Assembly (NCBI RefSeq): GCF_002934265.1
Contig: NZ_PTIX01000012.1
Span: 163,798 to 227,797 of the forward strand
Direction of reading: 5' to 3'
DNA from: Actinokineospora auranticolor
GTDB taxonomy: Bacteria > Actinomycetota > Actinomycetes > Mycobacteriales > Pseudonocardiaceae
Length of the DNA stretch: 64,000 nucleotides
The position numbers and the translations under genes were made by a program. The notes under the pieces were generated by a model that searched no databases, was not told the DNA's origin, and saw only the letters and a list, made by a program, of their open reading frames with translations. Below, piece after piece: positions 63,792 to 64,000 of this stretch; position 1 is the stretch's first letter, and each line of letters opens with the position of its first letter.

Positions 63792-64000
63792 TTAGGCTAG
63801 GTGCGAGGATTCTGATGGTGGCCGGACCCTGATGTCGAACGCCTTGATGTTTGCCCTTTTTGGTGGGGTAGCGTTTATGGCGTCCACGTTTGGCCACACG
63901 GGGGTACGTTCGGTGCCTTCGGGCCGCGAGGTGTCTCTCGTTGATTTCCGCGCGGGTCTCCGATAACGCTCTCGCTTGGCGTTCAGGGGGAAAAATCCGC
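63792..64000 (+). mobile_element. left edge of a putative insertion sequence
   Basis: Non-coding lead (63792-63876), then ATG at 63877 opening a frame with VRSVPSGREVSLVDFRAGLR, which recalls the N-terminus of IS701/NF041680-type putative transposases from Streptomyces relatives. That frame stops at 63964-63966, so the transposase start is frameshifted, truncated or misread; the rest lies outside the window. The border abuts the truncated HTH gene. Confidence 0.4.

Overview
The window is a high-GC actinobacterial chromosome segment, most likely from the Pseudonocardiales (Saccharothrix, Actinosynnema, Actinokineospora or Lentzea type). This rests on frequent GTG starts with 4-bp start/stop overlaps, many DUF397/DUF5753, SARP/AfsR and septum-formation type proteins, and gene order that follows the Mycobacterium tuberculosis Rv3772-Rv3836 region as I remember it (hisC2/pat, quinone oxidoreductase, SufS-like, Bpa, Wzm/Wzt/GlfT1, GtrA, DprE1, DprE2, UbiA, PAP2, Glf, GlfT2, Cof hydrolase, SerS, Rv3835 and Rv3836 homologues). 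No database search was run; all family names come from reading the proteins.

Layout. 1-1.1 kb: C-rich DNA with no credible gene. 1.2-5.8 kb: a secreted GH20 hexosaminidase behind a perfect DasR-type operator, a DUF1905 gene, tRNA-Arg and tRNA-Ser, and a two-subunit CoA-transferase. 5.8-13.2 kb: EspG-like protein, dienelactone-hydrolase-like protein, HisC/Pat aminotransferase, TauE/SafE permease, a repeat-rich gap, and a GntR/MFS/DUF1445 cluster. 13.2-24.5 kb: secreted or anchored hydrolases (zinc metallopeptidase, 5'-nucleotidase, two M28 aminopeptidases), a MarR regulator, tRNA-Ser(TGA), AftB, and a quinone oxidoreductase.

24.5-46.1 kb is the cell-wall locus. It holds a SufS-like protein without its PLP lysine, the proteasome activator Bpa, a nonulosonic (sialic-type) acid cassette (GT29-like transferase, NeuB, NeuA-HAD fusion), the galactan exporter Wzm/Wzt, GlfT1, GtrA, DprE1/DprE2, a large SARP-NB-ARC-TPR regulator, UbiA, PAP2, Glf and GlfT2. 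Together these make decaprenyl-phosphate arabinose, UDP-galactofuranose and the galactan chain of arabinogalactan, and export it. AftA and the Emb arabinosyltransferases are not in this window.

46.4-59.9 kb: Cof-type phosphatase, cold-shock protein, a second envelope-glycan operon (DUF2304, two GT2 enzymes, DUF6541, Wzx-like flippase), an L-2-hydroxyglutarate oxidase-like enzyme, about 1 kb of degraded DNA, SerS, and a DUF350 / glutathionylspermidine-synthetase-like / YgiB-like trio. 60-62.8 kb: septum-formation protein, zincin-like metallopeptidase, then a tightly overlapping four-gene toxin-immunity operon: a 46-aa partner, an SCP1.201/DddA-type deaminase, Imm1, and a second Imm1 copy with an internal deletion. 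62.8-64 kb: a DUF397/DUF5753 regulator pair whose HTH end is cut off next to transposase-like sequence.

The most notable points are the deaminase toxin operon, the nonulosonic acid cassette inside the galactan locus, the DprE1 Cys-to-Thr substitution, the dre operator, several enzymes lacking a key catalytic residue, and two unusual tandem-repeat tracts.
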